NCBI GenBank assembly: GCA_947501105.1
Contig: CANMUP010000002.1
Coordinates: 310,001-374,000 of the forward strand
Reading direction: 5' to 3'
DNA: 64,000 bases
DNA from: an uncultured Flaviramulus sp.
GTDB lineage: Bacteria; Bacteroidota; Bacteroidia; Flavobacteriales; Flavobacteriaceae
How positions within the stretch are numbered: position 1 is the first letter of the stretch; every line of letters begins with the position of its first letter. This document shows positions 53,833 to 64,000 of this stretch, piece by piece. The position numbers were made by a program, and so were the translations under genes. Under the pieces are notes generated by a model that worked only from the letters and a program-made list of their open reading frames with translations, was not told the origin of the DNA and ran no database searches.

Positions 53833-56800
53833 ATGAAAAAAAATGACACTAAATTTTTGTCGCAAAAAAATCTTTTACGGATTATGAAAATTTACACCCT
53901 CTTGCTTTTTGTTTCTATGGCAAAACTGTTCGCAGTTGAAGCTAATGGACAAAATGTAACCATTAATGTAAAGAACGCTGAACTTAAAACTGTTTTTAAT
54001 GAAATTGAAGCTTTAACCGAGTTTAATTTCTTCTATAACAATAGTTTAGTTGACGTATCTAAAAAAGTTTCTTTAAATGCAACTAATGAAGAATTAGATT
54101 TAGTTCTTGTTAATTTATTTAAAGGTACAGATATTGACTATAGACTTTTAAAGAATCAAATAGTACTATTTCCTAGGAATGATGAATCAGTGATTAAAAT
54201 CATTGAAGATTTAATTAAAAATGAAAACCTAGATAAGGAAATTGAAGCTATTATAAAAGACGCTCTTCAGAATGAGATAAAAGGAACAGTTGTAGATGCT
54301 GGAGGTATTCCGCTTGCAGGCGTGAATATTATCATTCAAGGAACGTCTTCAGGTACTCAATCAAATTTTGATGGGGAGTATACTATTCAAGCTAATAAAG
54401 GAGACGTTTTAGAGTTTTCTTATATAGGATTTAAAACACAAACAATTACTGTTGGGGATGCAAACACTGTTAATATTACAATGGCAGAGGATGCTAGCCA
54501 ATTAGATGAGGTTGTAGTAACGGCATTAGGTATTAAAAGACAAGAAAAAACATTAACCTATGCGCAACAAACTGTTAAAGGTGATGACTTGACTAATACA
54601 AGGGACGTTAACTTTGTAAATAGTATGAACGGAAAAGCTGCAGGTGTAGAGATAAGAAAAAGTAGTTCTGGACCTGGTGGATCTACCAAAATACAAATTA
54701 GAGGTAGTAAATCTTTAAGCGGCGATAGTTCTCCTTTATTTGTAATTGATGGTATTCCAATGGTTAACAATAGAGGAAATCAACCTGGATTGTGGAATGG
54801 TGTAGATCAGGGTGATGGATTATCTCAATTAAATCCAGATGATATTGAAAGCATGAGTATCTTAAGAGGAGCGAATGCAGCCATATTATATGGTAGTCAA
54901 GGAGCGAATGGAGTTATATTAATAACAACAAAGAGTGGAAAAGAAGGCGTAGCTACAGTTCAATTTAAATCTGGTGTTACTTTCGAGAATATTATTGAAA
55001 CGCCAGAGTTACAGTACAGGTATGGTAGTGAAGGTGGTGCTAAAGAAAGTTGGTCTTACACATCAGGAAACTATAACAATAAGTTTGTAGAAGATTTTTT
55101 TGAAACTGGTACAAATTATTTTAACTCGGTTTCTGTAAGCGGAGGAAACGCTAAAACCCAAGCTTATTTTTCTTATGCTAATACAAAAGCTACTGGGGTT
55201 ACTCCACAAAATGATTACGGCAAGAACAATTTAACATTTAAACAATCTACTAAGTTATTTAACGACAAGGTTAAAATTACTTCTAATATTATTTTAGCTC
55301 AAGAGAAAACAAGTAATCGTTTAAGAGCTGGTTATTATAATAACCCTTTAACAGGATTATATTGGTTCCCAAGAGATAAAGATTTTTCAACATATAGAAC
55401 CAATTATAGTTTGTTTGATGATGCTAGAGCTATTGATGTTATGAATTGGGATTCTGCGATAGGAGGAGCAGATCATTTACAATCTAACCCTTACTGGATA
55501 ATAAATAAAGAGAATCAACAAGATCAGACTAGCAGGGTTATTACAAGCTTAAATATAGAGTATGACATTAATGAACAATTGAAACTTCAATTAAGAGGAA
55601 ATTATGATTATGCTGTAAAGGAGTTTAATACAAGAAGACAAGCCGGAGGAAATACAACAACTGTTGCTGCTAATGGAAACTGGCTATATGAAAAGTACGA
55701 TGATACAAGTGAGTATTTTGATGCTATTTTGAGTTATAATAAAAAGTTTGGAGAGTTTTCAGTAAGTGCTGTAGCTGGGGGGACATACCAACAAACTGTT
55801 TTTAGAGATGGTATTAGACTTAATCCACCAGCTGCTCAAAATCAATTGTTTTATGCTAATGAGTTTACTTTTGATAATCTATTAGGGCCACCTGTTCAAA
55901 TAGAATCTACATTGGGAAGTCGTATTGAAAAGCAATCGCTATTTGCAAACGCAACCGTTGGTTATAAAGAAATGTTATTTTTTGATGTGGCTGGAAGAAA
56001 TGACTGGGCATCTACATTAGCACTTACCGGTAACGATTCATATTTCTATCCATCTATTGGTGTAACAGCGCTTTTAAGTGAGATGTTTGAAATGCCAGAT
56101 TATATAAGTTTTGCAAAGATTAGAGCATCTTACGCTAATGTAGGTAATGAAGTTCCTTTTAATAAAATTTCTAAGGCTAATACTATAAATGGAGATAAAT
56201 CTATAAGTATTAATAAAATTGAGCCATTTTTAAATGCAAAACCAGAAATTATAAGTACGACTGAATTTGGTTTTGACTGGAGGTTTTTTGCAAACAGATT
56301 GGGAATTGATTTTACATATTATAACATAAATAGTCAGGATCAATTTATAGAACTTAGTAATGAGTCTCAATTATACGATAGAAGATTCGTAAATGCTGGG
56401 GAAATAACAAATAAAGGTGTAGAAATTACGCTTAGTGGTAAACCTATAGTTAATGATAATTTCTCTTGGTCTACAGCAATTAATTATTCTAATAATAAAA
56501 ATGAAATTGTAGAGTTAGATGCAAGTGCCCTTAATACTGGACAAGGAGGAGCTGAAGGAATAAGAATTAGATTAGTTGAAGGTGGGTCAATTAGTGATAT
56601 TTATGGTTTTAAATTCCAAAGAGATAGCCAAGGACGTATTATATTGGATGACACTAGTGGAAGACCTATAAAAACTGCAACAAGAGAATTACTTGGTAAT
56701 GCAGAACCAGATTATATAGTGGGATGGAGTAATACAATGAATTATAAAGACTTTAGTCTAGGTTTTCAAATCAATGGAAAGTTTGGCGGTGTTACCGCAA

Positions 56801-57219
56801 GTCAAACAGAAGCATTATTAGATGGCTATGGTGTATCTGAAAGATCTGCAGTAGCAAGAGATAGAGGATTTGAAACTATAAACGCTGTTCAAAATGGTGC
56901 TGCAGTTACACAAATAGATCCTTTTACATATTATGATGCTGTAGGAGGTAGAAATGGTATTGATGAAGCACATTTGTATGATAGAACGAGTGTAAGATTA
57001 GCTCAACTATCACTTTCGTATAATATAAATGTTGACAAATATGATTGGCTTAAAAATGCATCACTTTCATTTATTGGTAATAATCTTTTCTTCTTTTATA
57101 AAGATGCGCCATATGATCCTGAAATATCAATTGCAACCGGTATAAACGACGCTGGGATTGATAACTATAATTTACCATCATCTAGGACTTACGGTCTAAA
57201 CTTAAGTTTAACATTTTAA
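53833..57219 (+). CDS. SusC/RagA-family TonB-linked outer-membrane transporter with STN domain
   Basis: 1128 residues from ATG at 53833. After the signal (FVSMAKLFAVEANGQ) comes an STN signalling domain (VTINVKNAELKTVFNEIEAL). It is followed by a CarboxypepD_reg-like domain (KGTVVDAGGIPLAGVNIIIQ), a TonB plug (MNGKAAGVEIRKSSSGPGGS, FVIDGIPMVNN) and a large barrel ending GLNLSLTF. The STN domain means it can signal to the adjacent FecR/sigma pair. With the SusD-like lipoprotein it forms an importer for an oligosaccharide or similar nutrient. Confidence 0.95.
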   Translation: MKKNDTKFLSQKNLLRIMKIYTLLLFVSMAKLFAVEANGQNVTINVKNAELKTVFNEIEALTEFNFFYNNSLVDVSKKVSLNATNEELDLVLVNLFKGTDIDYRLLKNQIVLFPRNDESVIKIIEDLIKNENLDKEIEAIIKDALQNEIKGTVVDAGGIPLAGVNIIIQGTSSGTQSNFDGEYTIQANKGDVLEFSYIGFKTQTITVGDANTVNITMAEDASQLDEVVVTALGIKRQEKTLTYAQQTVKGDDLTNTRDVNFVNSMNGKAAGVEIRKSSSGPGGSTKIQIRGSKSLSGDSSPLFVIDGIPMVNNRGNQPGLWNGVDQGDGLSQLNPDDIESMSILRGANAAILYGSQGANGVILITTKSGKEGVATVQFKSGVTFENIIETPELQYRYGSEGGAKESWSYTSGNYNNKFVEDFFETGTNYFNSVSVSGGNAKTQAYFSYANTKATGVTPQNDYGKNNLTFKQSTKLFNDKVKITSNIILAQEKTSNRLRAGYYNNPLTGLYWFPRDKDFSTYRTNYSLFDDARAIDVMNWDSAIGGADHLQSNPYWIINKENQQDQTSRVITSLNIEYDINEQLKLQLRGNYDYAVKEFNTRRQAGGNTTTVAANGNWLYEKYDDTSEYFDAILSYNKKFGEFSVSAVAGGTYQQTVFRDGIRLNPPAAQNQLFYANEFTFDNLLGPPVQIESTLGSRIEKQSLFANATVGYKEMLFFDVAGRNDWASTLALTGNDSYFYPSIGVTALLSEMFEMPDYISFAKIRASYANVGNEVPFNKISKANTINGDKSISINKIEPFLNAKPEIISTTEFGFDWRFFANRLGIDFTYYNINSQDQFIELSNESQLYDRRFVNAGEITNKGVEITLSGKPIVNDNFSWSTAINYSNNKNEIVELDASALNTGQGGAEGIRIRLVEGGSISDIYGFKFQRDSQGRIILDDTSGRPIKTATRELLGNAEPDYIVGWSNTMNYKDFSLGFQINGKFGGVTASQTEALLDGYGVSERSAVARDRGFETINAVQNGAAVTQIDPFTYYDAVGGRNGIDEAHLYDRTSVRLAQLSLSYNINVDKYDWLKNASLSFIGNNLFFFYKDAPYDPEISIATGINDAGIDNYNLPSSRTYGLNLSLTF

Positions 57220-57229
57220 TAAGTAAGAC

Positions 57230-58804
57230 ATGAAAAAAATAATATATTTATGTATAGTAACACTTTTATTAAGTGTAGGGTGTACAGGAGATTTTGAAAA
57301 CTTGAATCAAGATCCAACTCAAATCACCGATGAATCGTTGAAACAGGATTTTAATAATGTGGGATCATTTTTCCCACCTATGTTAAAGAATTTATTTGGA
57401 CATCAAATTGAACATAATCTATCTCACGATTCGTGGGTAAGACACTTAGCGACGCCAACACCGTTTGTTGGAGGAATTAATAATACTACTTATTTTATAA
57501 GATGGAACACTTATTGGGATAGAATTTATCGTGAGATAATGTCAGCTTCAAATTTGGTTGAGCTGAAAATTGCTAACGAAAACCTTGATGTTCCTGTTTT
57601 TATAGAATGGGCTAAATTGATTCGTGTTTTAGGTATGTCCAGATTAACGGCTTACCATGGACCTGTGATTTTTTCTGAATTTGGACAGGCTGATGCTGGG
57701 TATGATTCAGAGCCAGACCTTTATAACACCTTTTTCACACAATTAGATGAAGTACAAGCTGTTTTCAATGCTAATTTGGACCACACAGCATTGGCTAAAT
57801 TTGATGCGAGCTATGAAGGAAATATACCTAAGTGGATAAAATTAATCAATAGCATGCGTTTAAGATTGGCTATGCGTCTTTCTAAAGTAGACCCTGTTTT
57901 AGCTAAAGCCCAAGGAGAAAAAGCAATAAGTGACCCAGGAGGGTTAATAGAAACAAATGATGATAATTTCATGGTTTCCTTATACGGAGATGTTTTTCCA
58001 CCAGTAACTATTAGTTTTGGTTGGGGAGATACAAGAATGAGTGCGTCAATGGAATCTATTCTAGTTGGTTATGATGACCCTAGAATTGCAAAATTCTTTG
58101 ATCCTGCTACAGATAATACATTGTACCCGGATCACCCAGGACACCCTTACAAAGGGATTAGAAATGGAGCAGAACTAGTAGCAAAAGGTGATCGATTGAC
58201 TTATTCTAATATTAGTTCTGATTTTAAAAAGGTTACAAATAGACGCTTTTTTACGGCAGCTGAGGTACAATTTATACTGGCTGAAGCAGCTTTAAGAGGT
58301 TGGGTAGGAACTGGTACAGCTCAAGATCATTATGAAGCGGGAGTGAACTTATCATTTGCAGATTGGGGAGCTGGAGGCGCAGCAGCTTACTTAGCTGATA
58401 ATGCAAGCTTACCTATCGATTATGATGACCCGAAAGAAACAGGCGCAGTTAATGATTTTGTAAACCGTATAACAAATACTGTGGCATGGGATGATGCAGC
58501 ATCTAATGAAATTAAATTAGAGAAAATCATAACTCAAAAATGGATTAACGGATATACTAATTCCATTGAAGCTTGGGTAGATCATCGTAGAACTGATTAT
58601 CCAAAATTACCATTTAATTATAGAAATGATAGTAGTTCAGAATGGGGAATTATTCCAGCTGATAATTTCTTAAGAAGACAAGTGTTTACACCTGGACAAC
58701 GCGCAGATAATGCTGCAGCCGTTGCTGAAGCAACAACATTCTTAAGTGGGCCAGATGAAATTGGAACAAGACTTTGGTGGGACACCGGAGGACCGAATTT
58801 TTAG
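57230..58804 (+). CDS. SusD-like_2 family nutrient-binding lipoprotein
   Basis: 524 residues with a lipoprotein signal (LLLSVGC). The mature start, TGDFENLNQDPTQITDE, and the layout belong to the SusD/RagB relatives grouped as SusD-like_2. TPR-like helices carry the ligand pocket (IEWAKLIRVLGMSRLTAYHG, RRFFTAAEVQFILAEAALRG). The end holds TQKWINGYTNSIEAWVDHRR. It covers the outer face of the SusC channel and binds the substrate. A terminator follows directly. Confidence 0.92.
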   Translation: MKKIIYLCIVTLLLSVGCTGDFENLNQDPTQITDESLKQDFNNVGSFFPPMLKNLFGHQIEHNLSHDSWVRHLATPTPFVGGINNTTYFIRWNTYWDRIYREIMSASNLVELKIANENLDVPVFIEWAKLIRVLGMSRLTAYHGPVIFSEFGQADAGYDSEPDLYNTFFTQLDEVQAVFNANLDHTALAKFDASYEGNIPKWIKLINSMRLRLAMRLSKVDPVLAKAQGEKAISDPGGLIETNDDNFMVSLYGDVFPPVTISFGWGDTRMSASMESILVGYDDPRIAKFFDPATDNTLYPDHPGHPYKGIRNGAELVAKGDRLTYSNISSDFKKVTNRRFFTAAEVQFILAEAALRGWVGTGTAQDHYEAGVNLSFADWGAGGAAAYLADNASLPIDYDDPKETGAVNDFVNRITNTVAWDDAASNEIKLEKIITQKWINGYTNSIEAWVDHRRTDYPKLPFNYRNDSSSEWGIIPADNFLRRQVFTPGQRADNAAAVAEATTFLSGPDEIGTRLWWDTGGPNF

Positions 58805-58820
58805 TTTTTTTTTTGAATCT

Positions 58821-58858
58821 AAAAGAGTTGTTTAAATCCGTTTAAGCAACTCTTTTTA
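58821..58858 (+). terminator. Terminator after the SusD-like gene
   Basis: AAAAGAGTTGTTTAAA pairs with TTTAAGCAACTCTTTTT (one mismatch), followed by T-rich sequence, about 17 bases after the stop. Confidence 0.8.
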
Positions 58859-58909
58859 TTTAATTTTATATATTCCAATAATTCTTTTACGGATAAGCTT
58901 TAAATAAAT

Positions 58910-61900
58910 ATGATCAGGAAACATAAATTTATAATCTTCGGTTTAGTAATTCTATTATTTTTTAGTAGCTGTAAAGACAACTCAATTGAAGTGATGGAAA
59001 GCGATAGCATGTTTGCTGTTATCCCCTCTAATCATTCAAACTTGATATTCGAAAATACTGTTATACAAACCAGAGAGAATAATCATATGATAAATTCTGC
59101 ATTTATATCTGGAGGAGGTGTTGCAGTTGGAGATATAAATCAAGATGGATTACAAGATATATTTTTTACAGGAAATCAAGTAAAAGACAAGCTTTTTTTA
59201 AATAAAGGAGATTTTAAATTTAAAGATATTTCCCAAAAAGCTGGTATTACTGCAGATAACAAATGGTCAACAGGAGTAACATTTGTTGATATAGATAATG
59301 ATGGCGATCAAGATATTTATGTTTGTCGTTTTGTGTATTTGGAAAATGAAAAGAGTGCTAATCAACTTTATATTAATAATGGAGATCTTACATTTACAGA
59401 ACAAGCAGCCACTTTTGGTTTAGCAGATAAAGGCTTTTCTATACAAGCAACATTTTTTGATTTTGATAAAGACGGCTTGATTGATGTTTATATTGTAAAT
59501 CAACCTCCAAGTATTCCTGGTATTGGAGATAAACTTAATCTCTCCCAATTCTCTGATATTTTGTTTAGTGACAGGCTATACAAAAATATGGGGAATGGTA
59601 AATTTGAAGATTACACTATAAAAGCAAACGTTAGGAATTTTGGTTTTGGTCTATCGGCTACCACATCAGATTTGAATAATGATGGTTGGGAGGATATATA
59701 TGTCACTAACGATTTTGATGTTGCAGACCATATATACATGAATCAAAAAAATGGAACATTCAAGGATGTTATTCATAATTCTACTAAGCATATTTCAAAT
59801 TTCAGTATGGGTAGCGATATTGCTGATTATGATAATGACGGAAACTTAGATGTTATGGTTGTAGATATGATGGCAGAAGACCATAAAAGAATAAAAACAA
59901 ACATGGGAGGTATGCAGCCTGAAAAATTTTGGCAAATTGTCAATAATGGAGGTCATTACCAATATATGTTCAATACTCTGCAAAGAAACAATGGTAATGG
60001 TACTTTTAGTGAGTTAGGACAATTAGGAGGTGTTACAAATACAGATTGGAGTTGGGCTCCTTTATTTGCAGACTTTGATAATGATGGAAATAAAGACCTT
60101 TTTATTACAAATGGTGTAAAGAGTAATAACCGTAATAGTGATTTAGTAGTAACTTATGAAAAAAGAATAGATAGTATTAAACTGTTAGCGCAGCAAAAAA
60201 GAGTAAATCCATCTAGAATGATAGATGTTATGGACTTTGCAAACTTAGCCCCGACCGACAAACTATCAAATTACATATATAAAAATAATGGAGACCTCAC
60301 CTTTACTAACAAGGTAAAAGATTGGGGTATAGAAACTCCAACACTATCTAATGGGGCAGCTTATGCTGATTTTGATTTAGATGGCGATCTAGACTTGGTT
60401 ATTAATAACATTGATGATAATGCGATGCTTTACAGAAACCATGCTGTAGAAAACGGTATTGGAAACTATGTGAGATTTGAAATAATCCCGAAAAAAGATC
60501 AAATAATTTATGGTACAAAAATAACACTGTATCGAGCCAACAAAGTTTGGCAAGTGAATCAAATATCTAATGCTAGAGGCTATATGTCAAAAAGTGAAGA
60601 TGTTCTTCATTTTGGAGTTGGGGATGTTAATAAGATAGAAAAAGCAATAATTCAATGGCAAGATGGTAGTCAAACTACGCTTAATGATTTAGCGATTAAT
60701 CAAGTTCACGAAATTTCTTTATCTAATAAAGATGATAATAAAATATCAGAGTCAAATAAGAAGGTAGCCTTTAAAGAAATTACAAAGACCATAAAATTAG
60801 ATCATATAAAGCATATAGAGAATGATCATGATGATTATGCATATGAAATATTATTGCCGCATAAAATGTCACAATTTGGACCATCATTAGCGGTTGGCGA
60901 TGTTAATGGAGATAATAAAGAAGATTTCTTTTTAGGAGGAGCTGCAGGAATACCTGGTAGATTATTTATCCAAAATAATAAAGGAACTTTTGATGAGATA
61001 GAAAAAGGAGGTTGGACTCAAGACAAAGCTAGTGAAGATATGGGAATTGAATTACTAGATGTTGATGGTGATAAAGATTTAGACTTATTTATTGTTAGCG
61101 GAGGAAATGAATTCAATGAAAATGATAAAGCCCTTCAAGACAGACTTTATATAAATAATGGCAAAGGAGAATTTACCAAAAAGACTAGCGCATTACCTAA
61201 ATATTTAACAAGTGGGTCATGTGTAATACCAAATGATTTTGATAATGATGGTGATTTAGATTTATTTATTGGAGGACGATTAATTCCAAAAAAATATCCT
61301 CATGCTGCAAATAGTCATTTATTAGAAAACAAAGGCGGAAAATATGTTGATGTATCAAGTAGAAAAGCTCCAGATTTTAATAATTTAGGAATGGTTACTT
61401 CAGCTAGTTGGTTGGATTATAATAAAGATGGTTTAGATGATTTGGTTGTGGTTGGCGAATGGATGCCAGTAACTATTTTTACTCAATCTGAAAACGGGAA
61501 TTTTGAGAAGCAGATTTTAAGTGGTTTAGAAGAAAGTGAAGGTTGGTATTATTCTGTTAAAACATCAGACATGGATAATGATGGTGATCAGGATATAATT
61601 GTAGGTAACCTAGGTTTAAACTACAAATATAAGGCTTCGTCTAAAGAACCCTTTGAAGTACATAGTTATGATTTTGATGATAATGGCAGTTTAGATATTG
61701 TGCTAAGCTATTATGAGCATGGTGTTTCTTTTCCAGTAAGAGGGAAAAGTTGTTCAACACAGCAAATACCTTCATTAAGCGAAAAATTTCAAACATATGA
61801 GTCGTTTGGTGATTCCAATTTGCAAAATATTTATGGAGCTTCATTAAATACAGCGTTAAATCTAAAGGCTAAAACTTTTGCTTCTGCTTACATTGAAAAC

Positions 61901-62257
61901 GAAGGAAATGGGAGCTTCAATATAAAACCATTACCAAGCTTAGCTCAAATATCTTCAATTAATAGTATTCTGGTTAATGATTATAATTCAGACGGTTATA
62001 AAGACTTATTAATTTCTGGAAATTTATTTCCAGCTGAAATTGAAACACCTCGTAATGACGCAAGTGTAGGTTTGCTTTTAAATGGCAATGGTAAAGGAGA
62101 GTTTTTACCAGCTTCAATTAAAGAGAGCGGGTTTTATACACCTAATGACGCCAAGGACATGAAAGTGATTAAAGTTGGCAATAAAAAAGTGATTTTAGTG
62201 GCTAATAATAACGATTTTCTACAAGCAATTGAACATAATCAATCCACTTCTAATTAA
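58910..62257 (+). CDS. Large FG-GAP/VCBS repeat lipoprotein with ASPIC/UnbV domain
   Basis: 1115 residues with a lipoprotein signal (ILLFFSSC). It carries at least thirteen calcium-loop motifs of FG-GAP/VCBS type (for example DINQDGLQDI, DIDNDGDQDI, DFDNDGDLDL, DMDNDGDQDI), in two beta-propeller blocks. Between them, about residues 520-610, is an ASPIC/UnbV domain (VNQISNARGYMSKSEDVLHFGVG). This is the CRTAC1-like family often found beside SusC/SusD genes. It probably binds glycan or protein at the cell surface. Confidence 0.92.
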   Translation: MIRKHKFIIFGLVILLFFSSCKDNSIEVMESDSMFAVIPSNHSNLIFENTVIQTRENNHMINSAFISGGGVAVGDINQDGLQDIFFTGNQVKDKLFLNKGDFKFKDISQKAGITADNKWSTGVTFVDIDNDGDQDIYVCRFVYLENEKSANQLYINNGDLTFTEQAATFGLADKGFSIQATFFDFDKDGLIDVYIVNQPPSIPGIGDKLNLSQFSDILFSDRLYKNMGNGKFEDYTIKANVRNFGFGLSATTSDLNNDGWEDIYVTNDFDVADHIYMNQKNGTFKDVIHNSTKHISNFSMGSDIADYDNDGNLDVMVVDMMAEDHKRIKTNMGGMQPEKFWQIVNNGGHYQYMFNTLQRNNGNGTFSELGQLGGVTNTDWSWAPLFADFDNDGNKDLFITNGVKSNNRNSDLVVTYEKRIDSIKLLAQQKRVNPSRMIDVMDFANLAPTDKLSNYIYKNNGDLTFTNKVKDWGIETPTLSNGAAYADFDLDGDLDLVINNIDDNAMLYRNHAVENGIGNYVRFEIIPKKDQIIYGTKITLYRANKVWQVNQISNARGYMSKSEDVLHFGVGDVNKIEKAIIQWQDGSQTTLNDLAINQVHEISLSNKDDNKISESNKKVAFKEITKTIKLDHIKHIENDHDDYAYEILLPHKMSQFGPSLAVGDVNGDNKEDFFLGGAAGIPGRLFIQNNKGTFDEIEKGGWTQDKASEDMGIELLDVDGDKDLDLFIVSGGNEFNENDKALQDRLYINNGKGEFTKKTSALPKYLTSGSCVIPNDFDNDGDLDLFIGGRLIPKKYPHAANSHLLENKGGKYVDVSSRKAPDFNNLGMVTSASWLDYNKDGLDDLVVVGEWMPVTIFTQSENGNFEKQILSGLEESEGWYYSVKTSDMDNDGDQDIIVGNLGLNYKYKASSKEPFEVHSYDFDDNGSLDIVLSYYEHGVSFPVRGKSCSTQQIPSLSEKFQTYESFGDSNLQNIYGASLNTALNLKAKTFASAYIENEGNGSFNIKPLPSLAQISSINSILVNDYNSDGYKDLLISGNLFPAEIETPRNDASVGLLLNGNGKGEFLPASIKESGFYTPNDAKDMKVIKVGNKKVILVANNNDFLQAIEHNQSTSN

Positions 62258-62358
62258 TACATTAAAAATGAAACATCCCTAACTGAAAATTTAGTCATGC
62301 TAAAGAATAATTAAGTGGGTGTTGCATGTGACATTTGAAAAATAATAAATATAAGCAC

Positions 62359-64000
62359 ATGAAATTATATTATCAAAAAACATCTTTCTTCTTTTTAGGG
62401 CTATGTTCTTTCTTCTTTTTAAATGTAGCATATACTCAAACCGCTACTATTCGAGAGGAAATAAAAACAATTAAAACATATTCATTTGATGAGCCAAACC
62501 CTCTACCAATACTTAAGGATAACCCTAAAATATATCCTTATTATAAATTTGAAGGCTATGAGTATTCAGCCAAAAATAAAGAGTGGAAGGTGGTTACTTT
62601 GGAGAATGACTATATTAAATTATGGGTATTACCTGAAGTAGGTGGGAAAATTTGGGGAGCTATAGAAAAGACTACTGGTGAAGAGTTTATATATAAAAAC
62701 GATGTTCTTAAATTTAGAAATATTGCCATGCGTGGCCCTTGGACATCTGGTGGAGTTGAGTTTAATTTTGGAATTATTGGACATACTCCATCTACAGCAA
62801 CGCCAGTAGATTATGTAATTAAAGAAAACAAAGATGGAAGTGTAAGCTGTATTGTTGGTACTATGGATTTACCATCAAGAACCGAATGGCGAGTTGAAAT
62901 TAATTTACAAAAGGATAAAGCTTATTTTGAAACAAAGGCATCATGGTATAATCCAACCCCACTAAATCAATCTTATTATAATTGGATGACCGCAGCAGCT
63001 GTTGCTAAAAATGATTTAGAATTTTTTATACCAGGTAATGAATACCTTGAACATGGTGGAAATGCAAAACTTTGGCCTATTGATGAAGAAGGAAGAACAT
63101 TATCTCATTATAAAAATAACAATTTTGGGCCACATAAATCTTATCATATCGTAGGTGATTATAAAGACTTTTTTGGAGGATACTATCATGATACGAATTT
63201 TGGTTTTGGTCATTGGTCACCCTATGAAGAAATGCCAGGTCAAAAGCTTTGGTTATGGGCTTTATCCCGATCTGGAGGTGTTTGGGAAGACTTACTTACA
63301 GATACAGACGGGCAGTACATAGAATTTCAAGCAGGACGCCTTTTTAATCAATATTTCCCCGAAAAGGATAAAAATCCTATAACTCAAGCTAATTTTGAGC
63401 CACATGCTATGGATACATGGCGCGAAATTTGGTTTCCTTTTAAAGAGATTGATGGAATGGTTGATGCTTCAGAATATGGCGTGTTAAATGTTCAACATTC
63501 TGAAAGTGAATCATATATTGGGGTTAATGCACTTCAGAGTTTAAATGAAACTATTCACGTGTTTGTTAATGGAAAGCAAGTAATAGATGAAAAGGTAAAT
63601 ATGAACCCTATGGATACTTTTTCTAAAACAATACCATCTAAACCTTCGGATAAGATTGAAGTTATTATTGGCGATAATAAATTAAAGTATACAACAAACT
63701 CAGAAGCATCTTTAATAAAAAGACCGTTTTACTCAGACACAACTTTACAAATTTCAAAAACACAAAAGTTATATACTGATGGTTGGGAGGCTATGAAATA
63801 TAGAGCGTATAGCAAAGCTTATGAAAGCTTGTTAACTCTTATTAAAATAGATCCATCACACCAAGACGCGCTAGTTAAATTAGCTGAATTAGAATATAGA
63901 AAAACCAATTACAATCAAGCTTTAAAGTATACCAATGCTGTTTTAAGAATGGATACTTATAACCCAGAAGCTAATTATAAAGCAGGAATTATTTATCGAG
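62359..64000 (+). CDS. DUF5107 family exported protein with TPR region (3' end outside window)
   Basis: 547 residues are visible from ATG at 62359, and no stop occurs before base 64000. A signal peptide (FFFLNVAYTQ) leads into the DUF5107 domain, which resembles the beta-sandwich of carbohydrate-active and galactose-mutarotase-like proteins (WVLPEVGGKIWGAIEKTTGE, RNIAMRGPWTSGGVEFNFG, YYNWMTAAAVAKNDLEFFI). TPR hairpins begin near residue 480 (AYESLLTLIKIDPSHQDALV). It lies in the same direction as the SusC/SusD locus and may handle the imported glycan. Enzymatic activity is unproven. Confidence 0.88.
   Translation, partial: MKLYYQKTSFFFLGLCSFFFLNVAYTQTATIREEIKTIKTYSFDEPNPLPILKDNPKIYPYYKFEGYEYSAKNKEWKVVTLENDYIKLWVLPEVGGKIWGAIEKTTGEEFIYKNDVLKFRNIAMRGPWTSGGVEFNFGIIGHTPSTATPVDYVIKENKDGSVSCIVGTMDLPSRTEWRVEINLQKDKAYFETKASWYNPTPLNQSYYNWMTAAAVAKNDLEFFIPGNEYLEHGGNAKLWPIDEEGRTLSHYKNNNFGPHKSYHIVGDYKDFFGGYYHDTNFGFGHWSPYEEMPGQKLWLWALSRSGGVWEDLLTDTDGQYIEFQAGRLFNQYFPEKDKNPITQANFEPHAMDTWREIWFPFKEIDGMVDASEYGVLNVQHSESESYIGVNALQSLNETIHVFVNGKQVIDEKVNMNPMDTFSKTIPSKPSDKIEVIIGDNKLKYTTNSEASLIKRPFYSDTTLQISKTQKLYTDGWEAMKYRAYSKAYESLLTLIKIDPSHQDALVKLAELEYRKTNYNQALKYTNAVLRMDTYNPEANYKAGIIYR

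Noticed and set aside
1-64000. tRNA or rRNA genes
   Set aside because: No cloverleaf with a TTCGAATC-like T-loop nor any rRNA core sequence was seen on reading both strands by eye; a tRNAscan/Infernal run would settle this.

Overview
The window is chromosomal DNA from a Bacteroidota bacterium, almost certainly a member of the Flavobacteriaceae. The DNA is AT-rich. It carries a SusC/SusD pair with an ECF sigma/FecR regulator, DUF4252, DUF5777, DUF3810 and DUF5107 family genes, and lipoproteins with Bacteroidota-style lipoboxes. It also has promoters of the form TTG-N17-21-TAnnTTTG. No rRNA, tRNA, CRISPR array, phage or transposase gene was seen. Both ends cut through genes.

Region 1 (1-9026): a long minus-strand block. 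An ECF sigma factor (start 8573) is followed by an OB-fold protein, a DUF5777 barrel, a c-type cytochrome lipoprotein and a YceI protein. After these comes a tightly overlapped set: a nucleotidyltransferase-like protein with a TTG start, two cobalamin-binding-type radical SAM enzymes flanking a SAM methyltransferase, and a CxxCH lipoprotein cut by the window edge. I do not recognise the product of this set; it is the best candidate for an undescribed pathway. A perfect 28-bp palindrome lies between the sigma gene and a divergent DoxX-like membrane protein gene.

Region 2 (9035-15066): an acyl-CoA thioesterase, RmuC, an SCO1-type copper chaperone and two paralogous TPR proteins, all on the minus strand.

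Region 3 (15186-24779): a vitamin B12 locus. The importer BtuFCD and the nucleotide-loop enzymes CobU-CobT-CobS-CobC are on the minus strand. The receptor BtuB is on the plus strand behind a clear promoter and cobalamin riboswitch. Two different Dph6-like ATP pyrophosphatases sit in or beside the locus although bacteria have no diphthamide. This locus could supply the cobalamin that the radical SAM enzymes of region 1 are expected to need.

Region 4 (24772-51869): mainly housekeeping and envelope genes. They include an S41 peptidase, an ECF sigma/anti-sigma/DUF4252 operon, purB with a 58-residue membrane ORF behind it, a DUF1028 protein, a heme-binding protein, a glycosyltransferase, a cupin and a sirtuin without zinc cysteines. 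Further on are TrmH-type methyltransferases, a DEAD-box helicase with a structured leader, an M48 protease, partly degenerate amidohydrolases, a DUF3810 protein and a PepD-type peptidase. Three intergenic copies of a structured repeat, possibly the Flavo-1 RNA family, occur near 26.4, 40.8 and 50.3 kb. The 40.8-kb copy is split by a short REP-like insertion with a 9-bp direct repeat.

Region 5 (52086-64000): an ECF sigma/FecR/SusC/SusD uptake locus, followed by a very large FG-GAP/ASPIC-UnbV lipoprotein and the start of a DUF5107 protein. No glycoside hydrolase is visible before the window ends.
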